Assembly: GCA_017405645.1 (NCBI GenBank)
Contig: JAFQZZ010000001.1
Location: 1 to 40,184 of the forward strand
Length of the DNA stretch: 40,184 nt
DNA from: Bacillota bacterium
GTDB taxonomy: Bacteria > Bacillota > Clostridia > Peptostreptococcales > Anaerovoracaceae
Reading direction: 5' to 3'
The notes below the pieces were generated by a model. It saw nothing but the letters and a program-made list of their open reading frames with translations. It made no database searches and was not told the DNA's origin. Each line of letters begins with the position of its first letter. The first letter of the stretch is position 1. The position numbers and the translations under genes were made by a program. This document shows positions 15,320 to 23,572 of this stretch, one piece after another.

Positions 15320-16588
15320 TTACGCGAATCTCCAATACAAGTAAACCGTACAGATCCCCATTGACAGGAGCATCAGCGGAAAGCCGATCTTCATGTATTC
15401 CCGGAAACGGATACAGTAACCCTGACGGGCGGTTATGCCGGAAAGCACTACATTGGCAGATGCTCCGATTATGGTGCCGTTTCCACCCAGACAAGCGCCC
15501 AGAGAAAGCGCCCACCAAAGGGGTTCTACCTGAACACCGAAGGATTCCATGGTCAATATCAGCGGAATCATGGTGGCAACGAACGGGATGTTATCCAGAA
15601 AGGAAGAGAGGATAGCGGAAGCCCAGAGTATCACGATCATGGTCATGACGGGGTTTCCTTCGGTGGCCCTGACGATCAGATTGGCCAGAAGGGAAATGAC
15701 CCCGCAGTCCTGCAGGCCTCCAACGACAATGAACAGCCCGATGAAAAAGACAATGGACGGCCACTCGACCTCATCGATGACTCTTTCGATATCCTGCTTT
15801 CCGATCAGCAGCATCACCACTGCAAAAATCAAGGCGATCACTGCGGAACTCAAACCGATAAGGTCCTGACAGGAAAACGCCGTGATCAGCAGAATGATCA
15901 TGGCAACGCTTTTTTTCATCAGGGACTCGTCCTTGATTACCCGGATTTCATCCATTTCCATCAACAGATGAAGGTCTTCCGCAGTTTTCGGGAATCTTTT
16001 TCCATAGATGAAATAAAAGGATAGAATGGTCGCTCCCAGAACAACAAGTACCGGAGGGCCGACATTCAGAATGAAATCCATAAAGGAAAAATGAGCGGAA
16101 CTGCCGATCATAATATTGGGAGGATCGCCGATCAGCGTTCCGGTACCGCCTATATTCGACGCCATGATCTCGGTGATAATAAAAGGAACCGGATCCAAAT
16201 TTAGTGCACGTGTAACGGCAAAGGTCATGGGTCCAACCAGAAGAACGGTCGTCACGTTATCCAGAAAAGCGGAAAGGATTGCGGTGATCAGCATGAAGGA
16301 AACCATGATCACCCAGGGCCTCCCGCCGGAAAGCTTGGCAGCCTTGACCGCGATAAATTCGAAAAGCCCGGATTTCTTCACGACTCCCACAAAGATCATC
16401 ATGCTGACCAGGATGCAGATGGTATCCGCGTCAATATACTGAAGACTGGACTCTATATCCAATACGCCGAAGACAATCATCATGACGGCGCCGGCCAGGG
16501 CAGCAGTCATTCGATGTACCTTTTCGGTCATGATGGCAAACATGGTAAAGGCAAAGATGAAAATGGCAATGATTTGTGTAGTATCCAT
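15320..16588 (-). CDS. ArsB/NhaD/SLC13-type ion permease
   Basis: A 422-residue, very hydrophobic protein with about eleven helices. The two repeats of the ion-transporter superfamily are visible: FLDNVTTVLLVGP and SNIGGTGTLIGDPPNIM in the first half, FLDNIPFVATMIPLI and GGNGTIIGASANVV in the second. Relatives include ArsB, the NhaD Na+/H+ antiporters and citrate-type carriers; the substrate (arsenite, sodium, an organic anion) cannot be settled here, and no arsR or arsC is nearby. GGGAGGTG lies before the start on the minus strand. It converges with the Kdp-like regulator pair and shares its AT-richer composition. Confidence 0.85.
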   Translation of the reverse strand: MDTTQIIAIFIFAFTMFAIMTEKVHRMTAALAGAVMMIVFGVLDIESSLQYIDADTICILVSMMIFVGVVKKSGLFEFIAVKAAKLSGGRPWVIMVSFMLITAILSAFLDNVTTVLLVGPMTFAVTRALNLDPVPFIITEIMASNIGGTGTLIGDPPNIMIGSSAHFSFMDFILNVGPPVLVVLGATILSFYFIYGKRFPKTAEDLHLLMEMDEIRVIKDESLMKKSVAMIILLITAFSCQDLIGLSSAVIALIFAVVMLLIGKQDIERVIDEVEWPSIVFFIGLFIVVGGLQDCGVISLLANLIVRATEGNPVMTMIVILWASAILSSFLDNIPFVATMIPLILTMESFGVQVEPLWWALSLGACLGGNGTIIGASANVVLSGITARQGYCIRFREYMKIGFPLMLLSMGICTVYLYWRFA

Positions 16589-16622
16589 GCTGCACCTCCC
16601 GGTTACGAATCACACTCCCGGT

Positions 16623-16651
16623 ACTATACCACTGATTCATCTTTATATTGC
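16623..16651 (-). promoter_or_regulatory. Candidate extended -10 promoter for the ion permease
   Basis: Read on the minus strand, TGG-TATAGT (TATAGT opposite 16623-16628) forms an extended -10 element, about 35 bases before the permease start. No good -35 is visible at the usual distance (GCAATA). Together with the terminator beside it, this accounts for the gap between the two minus-strand genes. Confidence 0.42.
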
Positions 16652-16658
16652 ATAAAGA

Positions 16659-16698
16659 AACCGGATATCATCCGTAATTTGATATCCGGTTTATTTTT
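16659..16698. terminator. Intrinsic terminator downstream of the transpeptidase gene
   Basis: A perfect 11-base stem, AACCGGATATC (16659-16669) with GATATCCGGTT (16681-16691). On the minus strand it is followed by TCTTTATG, serving the transpeptidase. On the plus strand it is followed by a stronger TATTTTTT run, so it also stops plus-strand transcription. Confidence 0.72.
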
Positions 16699-16735
16699 TG
16701 GCGTTGTTTCCTTATTCGATTTTTATACAACAGGA

Positions 16736-18103
16736 TCAGTCTCTGGCCACCGCAGCCTGGAGCACGGTATTGGCGATTTTCGCCGCCGTGCTGACGCCGC
16801 TGCCGCCGCCTTCCGCGTAGACCACGAAAGCGTAGGGGGCGTTCTCGTTCCGGATGAAGCCGACAAACCAGGAATTGGAGACTTCCGCGGAGTCCACCTG
16901 GGCGGTGCCGGTCTTTCCGTAGATATCCAGGCCCGGGAACCGGCTTTCCCCGTAATTGTTGACGACATTGGATTTCATGTATTCCGCAATGATTGACGCG
17001 GATTCCTCCGTGATCAGGGGTTCCGTTTTCTTGTGCAGGTAGATACTGGTCTTCAGTCCTCCCGGCAGGGTCACCTTGGAGATGATCTGGGGAACGGCGG
17101 TCTTTCCGCCGTTGGCGATGGCGCCCATATAGACCATCATGGCGCAGGGATTCACCAGGTCTTTGCCCTGGCCGACGCCGGCCCAGGCAATGTCGCCCGA
17201 ATCCTTGGAATCAAAGCCGAAAGAAGAGGCTTTGGTAGCGATCCCATTGACGGAATAGGAATCCGTCAGGCCGGCCGCTTCCGCATATTTGGCCAGTTTC
17301 TTCCCGCCGATCATCTCAGCGATCTGTCCGAAGGCGCAGTTGCAGGAAACGTTCAGCGCCTGTTCCAGGGTCAGGTCCCCGTGAGCGCCGGTGCAGGTAA
17401 TTAGCTGATCGCCGATCTGGACGCTGCCTTCGCAGTGGAAGGTGCGGCTCCGGATGTCCGGGATCTCTTCCAGCGCGGCGTAAAGCGTCACCAGTTTGAA
17501 GGTGGAGCCGGGTATGAATTTCGAGGACAGGAACCGGTTGACATAGACCCCTTCGTATGCGGGATCTTCGACGCTGATCGCCGGCGGATTCGCCGGATCA
17601 TAGGTCGGCGTGCTGACGAGGCAGATGATCTCGCCGGTCTCGTAATTATAGACTCCGACCGTGCCCTTGTAATTCCCCAGCGCCTGATAGGCGGTATCGC
17701 ACACATCCGCATCCACTGTCAGGTAAAGGTTGTTGCCGGAGGTTCCGAGATGTTTGGCGCCGGTAATGAAGTTGTATCCGGCCAGTTTGCCCGCGAACTT
17801 CGTGATGGCGCCGGTTGAAATCGTTCCCTGGGGGATCCCGACAGTGTGAAGCAGGGCGCGGCGGGTCGTGGCATTATCCGCAAAAGTCCAGTTGCCCTGG
17901 TTGGAAGAGGCCAGTACCTCACCGTCCCGGTCCAGCAGAGTGCCGGATTTCAGGATCCCGTTGGAGTAGATGTGTGTGTTGGCTGACAGGCTGACCCAGC
18001 TGCTGCCGTCCATGAACAGTCTTCCGACAAAGAAAAATGTGCCGGCCAGCAGGATCGCCGCCAGGAAAAATGTAATGATCGTACGTCTGGTTATATTCTT
18101 CAT
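16736..18103 (-). CDS. Penicillin-binding protein, PBP2/FtsI-type transpeptidase (SEDS partner)
   Basis: A 455-residue class B penicillin-binding protein that cross-links peptidoglycan outside the membrane. It has one N-terminal anchor helix (about residues 9-27), a short linker domain and the transpeptidase fold with all three active-site motifs: S200-T-F-K203, S253-C-N255 and K397-T-G-T400. The compact N-terminal region resembles PbpA of actinobacteria and small clostridial PBP2 proteins more than FtsI or MrdA. Its ATG overlaps the TGA of the SEDS gene (ATGA, 18100-18103), so the two are translationally coupled. Class B PBPs activate the glycosyltransferase of their SEDS partner. Confidence 0.93.
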   Translation of the reverse strand: MKNITRRTIITFFLAAILLAGTFFFVGRLFMDGSSWVSLSANTHIYSNGILKSGTLLDRDGEVLASSNQGNWTFADNATTRRALLHTVGIPQGTISTGAITKFAGKLAGYNFITGAKHLGTSGNNLYLTVDADVCDTAYQALGNYKGTVGVYNYETGEIICLVSTPTYDPANPPAISVEDPAYEGVYVNRFLSSKFIPGSTFKLVTLYAALEEIPDIRSRTFHCEGSVQIGDQLITCTGAHGDLTLEQALNVSCNCAFGQIAEMIGGKKLAKYAEAAGLTDSYSVNGIATKASSFGFDSKDSGDIAWAGVGQGKDLVNPCAMMVYMGAIANGGKTAVPQIISKVTLPGGLKTSIYLHKKTEPLITEESASIIAEYMKSNVVNNYGESRFPGLDIYGKTGTAQVDSAEVSNSWFVGFIRNENAPYAFVVYAEGGGSGVSTAAKIANTVLQAAVARD

Positions 18104-20105
18104 CGTTTCCCTCCTTTGTTGTCAAAGAGAAACTCGAGGTCGCTCAGGAAATCGTCCATGTCGTTGAAACCCGTGCCCGGTTCGGGTTCCGCTGCGTCCC
18201 TGCCGAGGGGCGGGTATTCCGCGTCGCTGCCTTCCAGGACTTCTTCGAAGAAATCATCCACGGACTGGGGCTCCTGACCCGGCCGGAATGGTTTCTTCTT
18301 GTTTTTGAACTTGACTTTTTTCACCGCAAAGCTTGCGCCCTGGCGGGTATCCGCCGCCTTAACGAAGGCCAGCAGGCCCCAGGAAGCCAGCATGCTGGAT
18401 CCGCCGCAGGAAACGAAGGGGAAGGTGACCCCGGTCAGCGGGAACATGTCCAGGGAACCGAATACATTCAGCATGGTCTGGAAGACCAGCATGGAAACGG
18501 CCGCGCAGGAAGCGATGACATAATAGGAAGACCGTCCGGATTTCACCACCCGGAAGGTGAATATCGACAGGGAAGCGATGCCGAGAATGGCAAGCAGGCC
18601 GATGATCAGGCCCCATTCCTCGCAGATCATGCCGAATACCAGGTCGGTATTGGCGGCTGCGATCCGGTGAAGCCAGCCTTCGCCGGAGCCCACGCCGATC
18701 AAACCGCCGCTGGCGGCCGCGGACATGGTCCGGACCTGTTGGTAGCCGGCGCCGGAAACATCGTCCCAGGCATGGCCCCAGATGGAAAAGCGCGCGGCGA
18801 TATACGGTTTGAATTTCAACAGCAATACCAATGCGGCAATTGCGGAGCAGCAGATCAGCGACAGGGTCGCAAAATCACCGGACCGGAGAAAGGCGATGAC
18901 CAGGAAGGTCACGAAGAAGATCGCGCAGGTCCCGAAATCGCTCATCAGCGCCAGTGCGCCGAAGCAGAAGAAGGACAGTCCCATGAATCCCCAGAAGTTT
19001 CTCTTTTTGAAGAGGCGCTCCAGGGATGCGGCGCCGGCAAAGATAAAGCAGACCTTGGCCAGCTCCGAGGGCTGGATGGACATTCCCATGATGTGGATCC
19101 AGTTCTGGGCGCCGTTGGTGATGGTGCCGAAAACCAGACTGGCGCAAAGCAGGACGCAGGTCAGCGCCGCCACTGCGTGACGCAGTTTCACCACCCGCTT
19201 CAGATCCCGCAGATACCAGGAAAGCACCACGAAAAAGGTCATCCCGAGCAGTATCGCCATCAGTTGTTTATGTATGGATTCGGGCCGGCTGCTGGCGGTT
19301 ACGGCCAGGCAGAGGGAACACAGGAAAAGGCCAGGATCTCCGGCTCCAGTCCCGTTTTCGACCCGAGATAATTGAACAGGATATAGCCCCACATCACCGC
19401 CGTGAAAATCAGGAAACTGGTGGCGATGGTGCCGCTGTGTTCCGGGCGGTTGATGATGAGGGAAGACACCGTCAGCATCTGGAAGACCGTCAGCAGACAG
19501 GTGGAGACGAGGGGAGCGATGGTAGACTGCGACAGGAAGGCCCTTCGCTGTTCCTGAACCGCCGCTTCCTTCTGGGAAATGGTCTGGAACTCCATGTTGA
19601 CGCCGCCGATGGTAAGGCTGTCGCCGGACTCGATTTCCCGGTATCCGTCGATGGAAACACCGTTGACGCTGACGTCGGCCCGGTCTGTCAGGTTGTGGAG
19701 GCGCCATTTCTTCACGCCGTCGAAAATCAGCGCGCAGTGGACCTTGGATATCGTCATGAAAGGCACGATGATGTCGCAGTTCCGGCCTTTGCCGATCAGG
19801 GTTTCCCAGTGGGTGACGGGGAAGCGTCCCAACTCAGGGGAATAGAGATAGCCCCATCTTTCTTTCGGGTTTTTGACCCGGATCATGCTGCGCAGGATGG
19901 AGGTCAGGATCATCAGCGCCAGTATCGGCATGACCCAGCGGACCATCTGGCAGTAGAATTCCGCGATGCCGATATGGTTCTGAAAGAGCCAGCTCACGGC
20001 ATAGGGAATCGACCGGAGCAGGTTCCCGGCCAGTTGTCCCAGCGCTTCCGCGGCCCAGCTGAGTCTGGGCAGTATCCAGTTGATCAAATCGCCAAACTTA
20101 TCCAT
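18100..20105 (-). pseudogene. FHA-domain/SEDS (FtsW/RodA/SpoVE) fusion, interrupted by a one-base frameshift
   Basis: Read from the ATG opposite 20105 (preceded by AGAAAGGAA), the protein has a helix near residues 55-72, then a forkhead-associated domain (about 100-175) with the phosphothreonine-binding pattern GKGRN, SKVH and VNG, then the first SEDS helices up to residue 260 (ILAF). There the frame is lost in a run of four T (opposite 19325-19328). One extra T restores a continuous membrane helix (AFFLCSLCLAV) and the whole SEDS glycosyltransferase to 18100, about 668 residues in all, ending in an acidic cytoplasmic tail. It may be a true mutation or a sequence error. SEDS proteins polymerise glycan strands with a class B PBP, here the next gene. 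The FHA domain suggests control by Ser/Thr kinase phosphorylation. Confidence 0.85.
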
Positions 20106-20130
20106 AGTCGTTCCTTTCTGATTCAATATC

Positions 20131-20158
20131 AGTATAAACTTTTTCCCTTGAAAAACAA
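20131..20158 (-). promoter_or_regulatory. Candidate promoter for the FHA-SEDS/PBP operon
   Basis: On the minus strand TTGTTT (opposite 20153-20158) and TATACT (opposite 20131-20136) are spaced by 16 bases, about 25 bases before the start codon. Confidence 0.5.
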
Positions 20159-20254
20159 GAGAGAACCGCCAAATGTAAGCATTCTGTAAGGAAATCCGAA
20201 GTTTTTTGTGAGGCTCTTTTTTCAAGGCGAATCAAGAAATCATCAAGAAAGCCA

Positions 20255-20283
20255 TTGAAAAAATCAATATCTTTATTTATAAT
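20255..20283 (+). promoter_or_regulatory. Strong sigma-A promoter of the cation/proton antiporter
   Basis: TTGAAA (20255-20260), a 17-base spacer and TATAAT (20278-20283) give a near-perfect promoter. The transcript should begin near 20290, leaving a leader of about 90 bases. Confidence 0.75.
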
Positions 20284-20336
20284 GACCTCGTATTAACTTT
20301 TTCATTATATCAACAAGATAATTCTTTATAGATCGT

Positions 20337-20356
20337 TGATGCGCCTTGGCGCATCA
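20337..20356 (+). promoter_or_regulatory. Perfect palindrome in the antiporter leader
   Basis: TGATGCGCC (20337-20345) and its exact complement GGCGCATCA (20348-20356) are separated by only TT. In RNA this makes a very stable hairpin a dozen bases before the GGGAAGTG ribosome binding site; in DNA it could be an operator. No T run follows, so it is not a normal terminator. Confidence 0.5.
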
Positions 20357-20379
20357 CGCTGACTACGGGAAGTGAAATC

Positions 20380-21585
20380 ATGGATTATAAATTCTTGCTG
20401 GATATCGCACTGATCCTTCTCTCCACCAAGTTCCTGGGACTCCTGACAGAGCGTTTTTACATGCCTCAGGTGGTGGGGGCGCTGCTGGCCGGCCTGATCC
20501 TGGGGCCGTCCATGCTGAATTTCATACAGGAAACGGATTTCATCAAACTGACGGCGGAAGTGGGCGTATGCCTGCTGATGTTCGGAGCCGGATTGGAAAC
20601 GGACATCCAGGAGATCAAGAAATGCGGCAAGGCGGCCACCATCATCGCCCTCATCGGCGTCCTGGTGCCCCTGCTGGGCGGACTGGGGGTCATGTACATC
20701 TTCAACCGGAGTTCCATGATCGCCACGGATGCCACTTCGACGGCATTTCTGGAGAATATCTTCGTGGGCGTGATCCTGACGGCCACCTCTGTCAGCATCA
20801 CCGTGGAGACCCTGAGGGAGCTGGGGAAACTCAACACGCGCTCCGGCAGCGCCATCCTGGCCGCAGCGGTCATCGACGACATCCTGGGGATCATCTGCCT
20901 GACCATCATCTGCAGTTTTGCGGGAGAAAGCGTCAGCATCATCACCGTGCTGCTGAAGATCGCCGGGTTCTTCGTGTTTGCCTTCGTGGTCTGCTACGTG
21001 ATGTACAAACTGTACGTCGTCTGGTTCGAGAAGCACAAGAGGAGACTGAGGAGGCATACCATCACGGCCTTCGTGTTCTGCCTCATCCTGTCCTTCTGCG
21101 CAGAGCATTTCTTCGGCGTGGCGGACATCACCGGCGCCTACATCGCCGGAGTGGCCATCGCGGCAACGGGCAGGGGAGAGGTCCTGCACAAAAAGTTCGA
21201 TATCGCTTCCTACCTGTATTTCTCACCGATCTTCTTCGCCAGCATTGGCCTGAAGGTCACCCAGCTGGTGCTCCAGCCTATCGTGATCCTGTTCATGGTG
21301 GTACTGACTGTGGTGGCGGTCCTGTCCAAGATCGTGGGCTGCGGCCTGGGGGCGAAGTTCTGCGGATACAGCGGGGAGGAATCCCTGCAGATCGGCACCG
21401 GCATGATCTCCCGGGGAGAAGTGGCGCTGATCGTTATGAGCAAGGGTGTCGCCCTGGGTCTTCTGGGGACGGCCTTCATCGCGCCCATCGTCCTGACGGT
21501 GGTCATCACCACCATCGTGACGCCGATCCTCTTGAAGATCGTATACCGAAGCAGATCCCATGCGAATCCGGAGCCGTCGCAATGA
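20380..21585 (+). CDS. CPA2-family cation/proton antiporter (NapA/Kef-like)
   Basis: A 401-residue membrane protein with about twelve helices that exchanges Na+ or K+ for protons. The broken-helix motif TATSVSITVE (about 134-143) and the ion-binding pair Asp166-Asp167 (AVIDDILG) are characteristic. The double Asp is usual in electrogenic Na+/H+ antiporters, whereas KefB/C-type proteins often have a different pair. There is no C-terminal TrkA-N/RCK domain, so it is short compared with Kef. It is monocistronic: strong promoter upstream, terminator overlapping its stop codon. Confidence 0.9.
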   Translation: MDYKFLLDIALILLSTKFLGLLTERFYMPQVVGALLAGLILGPSMLNFIQETDFIKLTAEVGVCLLMFGAGLETDIQEIKKCGKAATIIALIGVLVPLLGGLGVMYIFNRSSMIATDATSTAFLENIFVGVILTATSVSITVETLRELGKLNTRSGSAILAAAVIDDILGIICLTIICSFAGESVSIITVLLKIAGFFVFAFVVCYVMYKLYVVWFEKHKRRLRRHTITAFVFCLILSFCAEHFFGVADITGAYIAGVAIAATGRGEVLHKKFDIASYLYFSPIFFASIGLKVTQLVLQPIVILFMVVLTVVAVLSKIVGCGLGAKFCGYSGEESLQIGTGMISRGEVALIVMSKGVALGLLGTAFIAPIVLTVVITTIVTPILLKIVYRSRSHANPEPSQ

Positions 21586-21599
21586 CGGCTTCTTTTTTA
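21572..21599 (+). terminator. Intrinsic terminator overlapping the antiporter stop codon
   Basis: AGCCGTC (21572-21578) pairs with GACGGCT (21584-21590), followed by TCTTTTTTAT. The TGA stop codon (21583-21585) lies at the edge of the stem. Confidence 0.8.
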
Positions 21600-21602
21600 T
21601 TG

Positions 21603-21631
21603 TTGATTTCAGCGCCCCCAGAAATTATAAT
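21603..21631 (+). promoter_or_regulatory. Sigma-A promoter directly after the terminator, for the AlkD-like gene
   Basis: TTGATT (21603-21608), a 17-base spacer and TATAAT (21626-21631). Transcription would start near 21638, right at the AGGAGTGG ribosome binding site, leaving a leader of only about 15 bases. Confidence 0.6.
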
Positions 21632-21652
21632 GGATTCAGGAGTGGAAATACC

Positions 21653-22354
21653 ATGAATTACACGGATTTTGATTACAAGATACTGACCACCCAGCTCCGC
21701 CAGTATTCCGATGAAAAATACAAGGAATTCCACAGCGGGCTCAAGGTGGGCAGCAACTTCATCTACGGCGTGCGGATCCCCATCCTGAGGCGCATGGCGA
21801 AACGGATCGCAGCTCTGGACTGGCGGGGGTTCATGGAGCTGGCCCGGGACGATTCCTACGAAGAAATCCTCCTTCAGGGAATGGTGCTCGGCTACGCGAA
21901 GATGAGTCTGGAGGAAACCTTCGAACGCACCGCCGCCTTCCTGCCCAAGGTCGACAACTGGGCTATCTGCGACACCTTCTGCAGCGGCCTGAAGCGGGTG
22001 CGGGAAGACCTGTACGAGACCTGGGCGTTCCTGATGCGCTATGAGACCTCCCCGAAGGAATTCGACCGGCGGTTCGTGGTGGTCATGCTGATGGATTACT
22101 TCCTGGAAGGGAAGTTCCTGGATCAGGCCCTGGACGTGATCGTCAATATCCGGAAAGAAGAATACTATGTGTCCATGGCGGCGGCCTGGGCGCTGGCCAC
22201 GGCCTTCCTGAAGGACCGGGAAAAAGTCCTGAGGATCCTGGAGGAAAGTCGGCTGGATAAGGAGACCCACAACCGGACGATCCGGAAGTGCCGGGAATCC
22301 TACCGGGTCAGCGAGGAGGACAAAGCGCTGCTGCAGGACCTGAAAATCAAGTGA
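21653..22354 (+). CDS. AlkD-like DNA alkylation repair family protein
   Basis: A 233-residue all-helical HEAT-like repeat protein of the DNA_alkylation family. AlkD-type glycosylases remove bulky or positively charged alkylated bases without flipping them. The central DNWAICDTFCSGLK segment matches the conserved NW(D/A)xxD region. The repeated FxxRxxAAFLPKVDNW and ALATAFLKDREKVLRIL helices are typical. I start at 21653 after AGGAGTGG rather than at the upstream ATG at 21560, which lies within the antiporter gene. Whether the catalytic residues are intact cannot be judged by eye, and some relatives are not glycosylases. Confidence 0.85.
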   Translation: MNYTDFDYKILTTQLRQYSDEKYKEFHSGLKVGSNFIYGVRIPILRRMAKRIAALDWRGFMELARDDSYEEILLQGMVLGYAKMSLEETFERTAAFLPKVDNWAICDTFCSGLKRVREDLYETWAFLMRYETSPKEFDRRFVVVMLMDYFLEGKFLDQALDVIVNIRKEEYYVSMAAAWALATAFLKDREKVLRILEESRLDKETHNRTIRKCRESYRVSEEDKALLQDLKIK

Positions 22355-22371
22355 AAGTTGAGTGAGAGTGT

Positions 22372-23253
22372 ATGGAACAGAATAATAAAAGCAGGGGCAT
22401 TCCGATGTACCTGGTGTACGGGATGATCACCATCGTGATCTGGTCTTCCACCTTTGCCTTTTCCAAGGTATGCCTGGAAGCCTTCACCTATCCCGTGCTC
22501 AGTATGTACCGCTTTATCTTTGCGGGGTTGTTCATGTTGGTGTTTGCCATCGTCAAAAAGATCGGCATGCCGGCGAAAGAAGACATCCCGGTCTACATTT
22601 TATCGGCGGTCATCGGCTTCAGCCTGTACCAGATCGTTTTCAACAAAGGGATCGACATGCTGACTTCCGCCACCGCCTGCATCATCATCGCCACGACGCC
22701 GGTGATTACGGCGGTCTTTGCCCGGATCCTGTTCGGGGAGAAACTGCGCCTCGGCGGGTGGATCGGCATGATGATCTGTTTTGTCGGGATCCTGGTGCTG
22801 ATGCTTTGGAACGGTGTTTTCTCCATCAACAGAGGCATCTTCTGGATGCTGGGGGCAGCGGGGATGCTGGCAGGATATACTTTACTGCAGCGGAAGCTCA
22901 CTCGGCGTTATACAGCCCTGCAGGCTACGGCTTACAGCATCATCATCGGCGCAGTCATGCTGCTGTTCGTGATGCCCTTTGGCGGAATCGAACAGGCGGC
23001 TCACGCTTCGCTGAAAGTCTGGCTCTGCACCGCCTACCTGGGCTTTGTCGGCAGCGCCGTGTCCTACCTGTGCTGGTCCAAGGCCCTGGCCGTGACGGAC
23101 GTGACCGCCAAGGTCAGCAACCTGCAGTTCATCCAGCCGATCCTGGACATGTTCTGGGGCTTCCTGCTGGTGGCGGAAGTGCCAACCATGGATATGTACG
23201 TGGGGCTGGTCATCGTTGTGGCCGGTCTGCTGGTGTTCAACAAGAGTAAATAA
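22372..23253 (+). CDS. EamA/DMT-family transporter, close paralogue of the one at 1858
   Basis: A 293-residue ten-helix exporter. It shares long identical blocks with the gene at 1858, including SATACI, VFARILFGE, LMLWNGV, QRKLTR and YLCWSKAL, and is clearly more than half identical overall. It lacks the 10-residue proline-rich N-terminal extension. It sits 17 bases after the AlkD-like gene and 12 bases before the small acidic protein, so it is probably part of a longer operon. Substrate unknown. Confidence 0.9.
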   Translation: MEQNNKSRGIPMYLVYGMITIVIWSSTFAFSKVCLEAFTYPVLSMYRFIFAGLFMLVFAIVKKIGMPAKEDIPVYILSAVIGFSLYQIVFNKGIDMLTSATACIIIATTPVITAVFARILFGEKLRLGGWIGMMICFVGILVLMLWNGVFSINRGIFWMLGAAGMLAGYTLLQRKLTRRYTALQATAYSIIIGAVMLLFVMPFGGIEQAAHASLKVWLCTAYLGFVGSAVSYLCWSKALAVTDVTAKVSNLQFIQPILDMFWGFLLVAEVPTMDMYVGLVIVVAGLLVFNKSK

Positions 23254-23265
23254 GAGGAGTACGAT

Positions 23266-23523
23266 ATGGCAGTAGAAAGAGACGAATCATTCTGGAAACT
23301 GGTGGAGGAATGGAAGGAAGAAGCCTACCAGCGGATGTACAAGGAAAAATTCACCCAGGTCTACTGGATCACCTACCAGATCAACGGCGGCGATGAAGAC
23401 AAAGCCATCGAAGAGGCGGAGGAAGAGGCATTTGACTATGCGGAATACATGATGAAGGTCATTGAAGACGAGATCATTGAAGACGTGGAGGAATTCCTGG
23501 AAGACCTTCAGGAAATCGAATAG
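23266..23523 (+). CDS. Small acidic helical protein of unknown function
   Basis: An 85-residue protein with a good ribosome binding site (AAGAGGAGT). The sequence is strongly acidic, with about a third Glu/Asp, and is concentrated in a C-terminal helix-forming tract around residues 45-85. The N-terminal half is rich in Trp, Tyr and Lys. There are no cysteines and no membrane segment. I do not recognise the family. It sits between the exporter and the MEMO1-AMMECR1 gene and could be a partner of either. Confidence 0.7.
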   Translation: MAVERDESFWKLVEEWKEEAYQRMYKEKFTQVYWITYQINGGDEDKAIEEAEEEAFDYAEYMMKVIEDEIIEDVEEFLEDLQEIE

Positions 23524-23530
23524 AACAAAG

Positions 23531-23555
23531 AGGGGAGGTCCGAACGGCCTCCCCT
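23531..23555 (+). promoter_or_regulatory. Intercistronic hairpin before the MEMO1-AMMECR1 gene
   Basis: AGGGGAGG (23531-23538) pairs exactly with CCTCCCCT (23548-23555). There is no T tract, so it is more likely an RNA-processing or stability element, or a weak attenuator, than a terminator. It ends seven bases before the ribosome binding site GGAGGAG. Confidence 0.45.
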
Positions 23556-23572
23556 GAATACAGGAGGAGAAT

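Noticed and set aside
13413..16588. A Kdp potassium-uptake locus
   Set aside because: Only a shortened KdpD-like kinase and a KdpE-like regulator are present; none of kdpF, A, B or C is found, and the neighbouring permease belongs to another family.
15320..16588. Calling the permease an arsenite pump (ArsB)
   Set aside because: The fold and DN motifs fit the superfamily, but no ars genes are nearby and the motifs do not separate ArsB from NhaD or other carriers.
19299..19340. Programmed ribosomal frameshifting to make the full FHA-SEDS protein
   Set aside because: There is no X-XXY-YYZ slippery heptamer in the zero frame and no evident downstream structure; a one-base loss in the T run is simpler.
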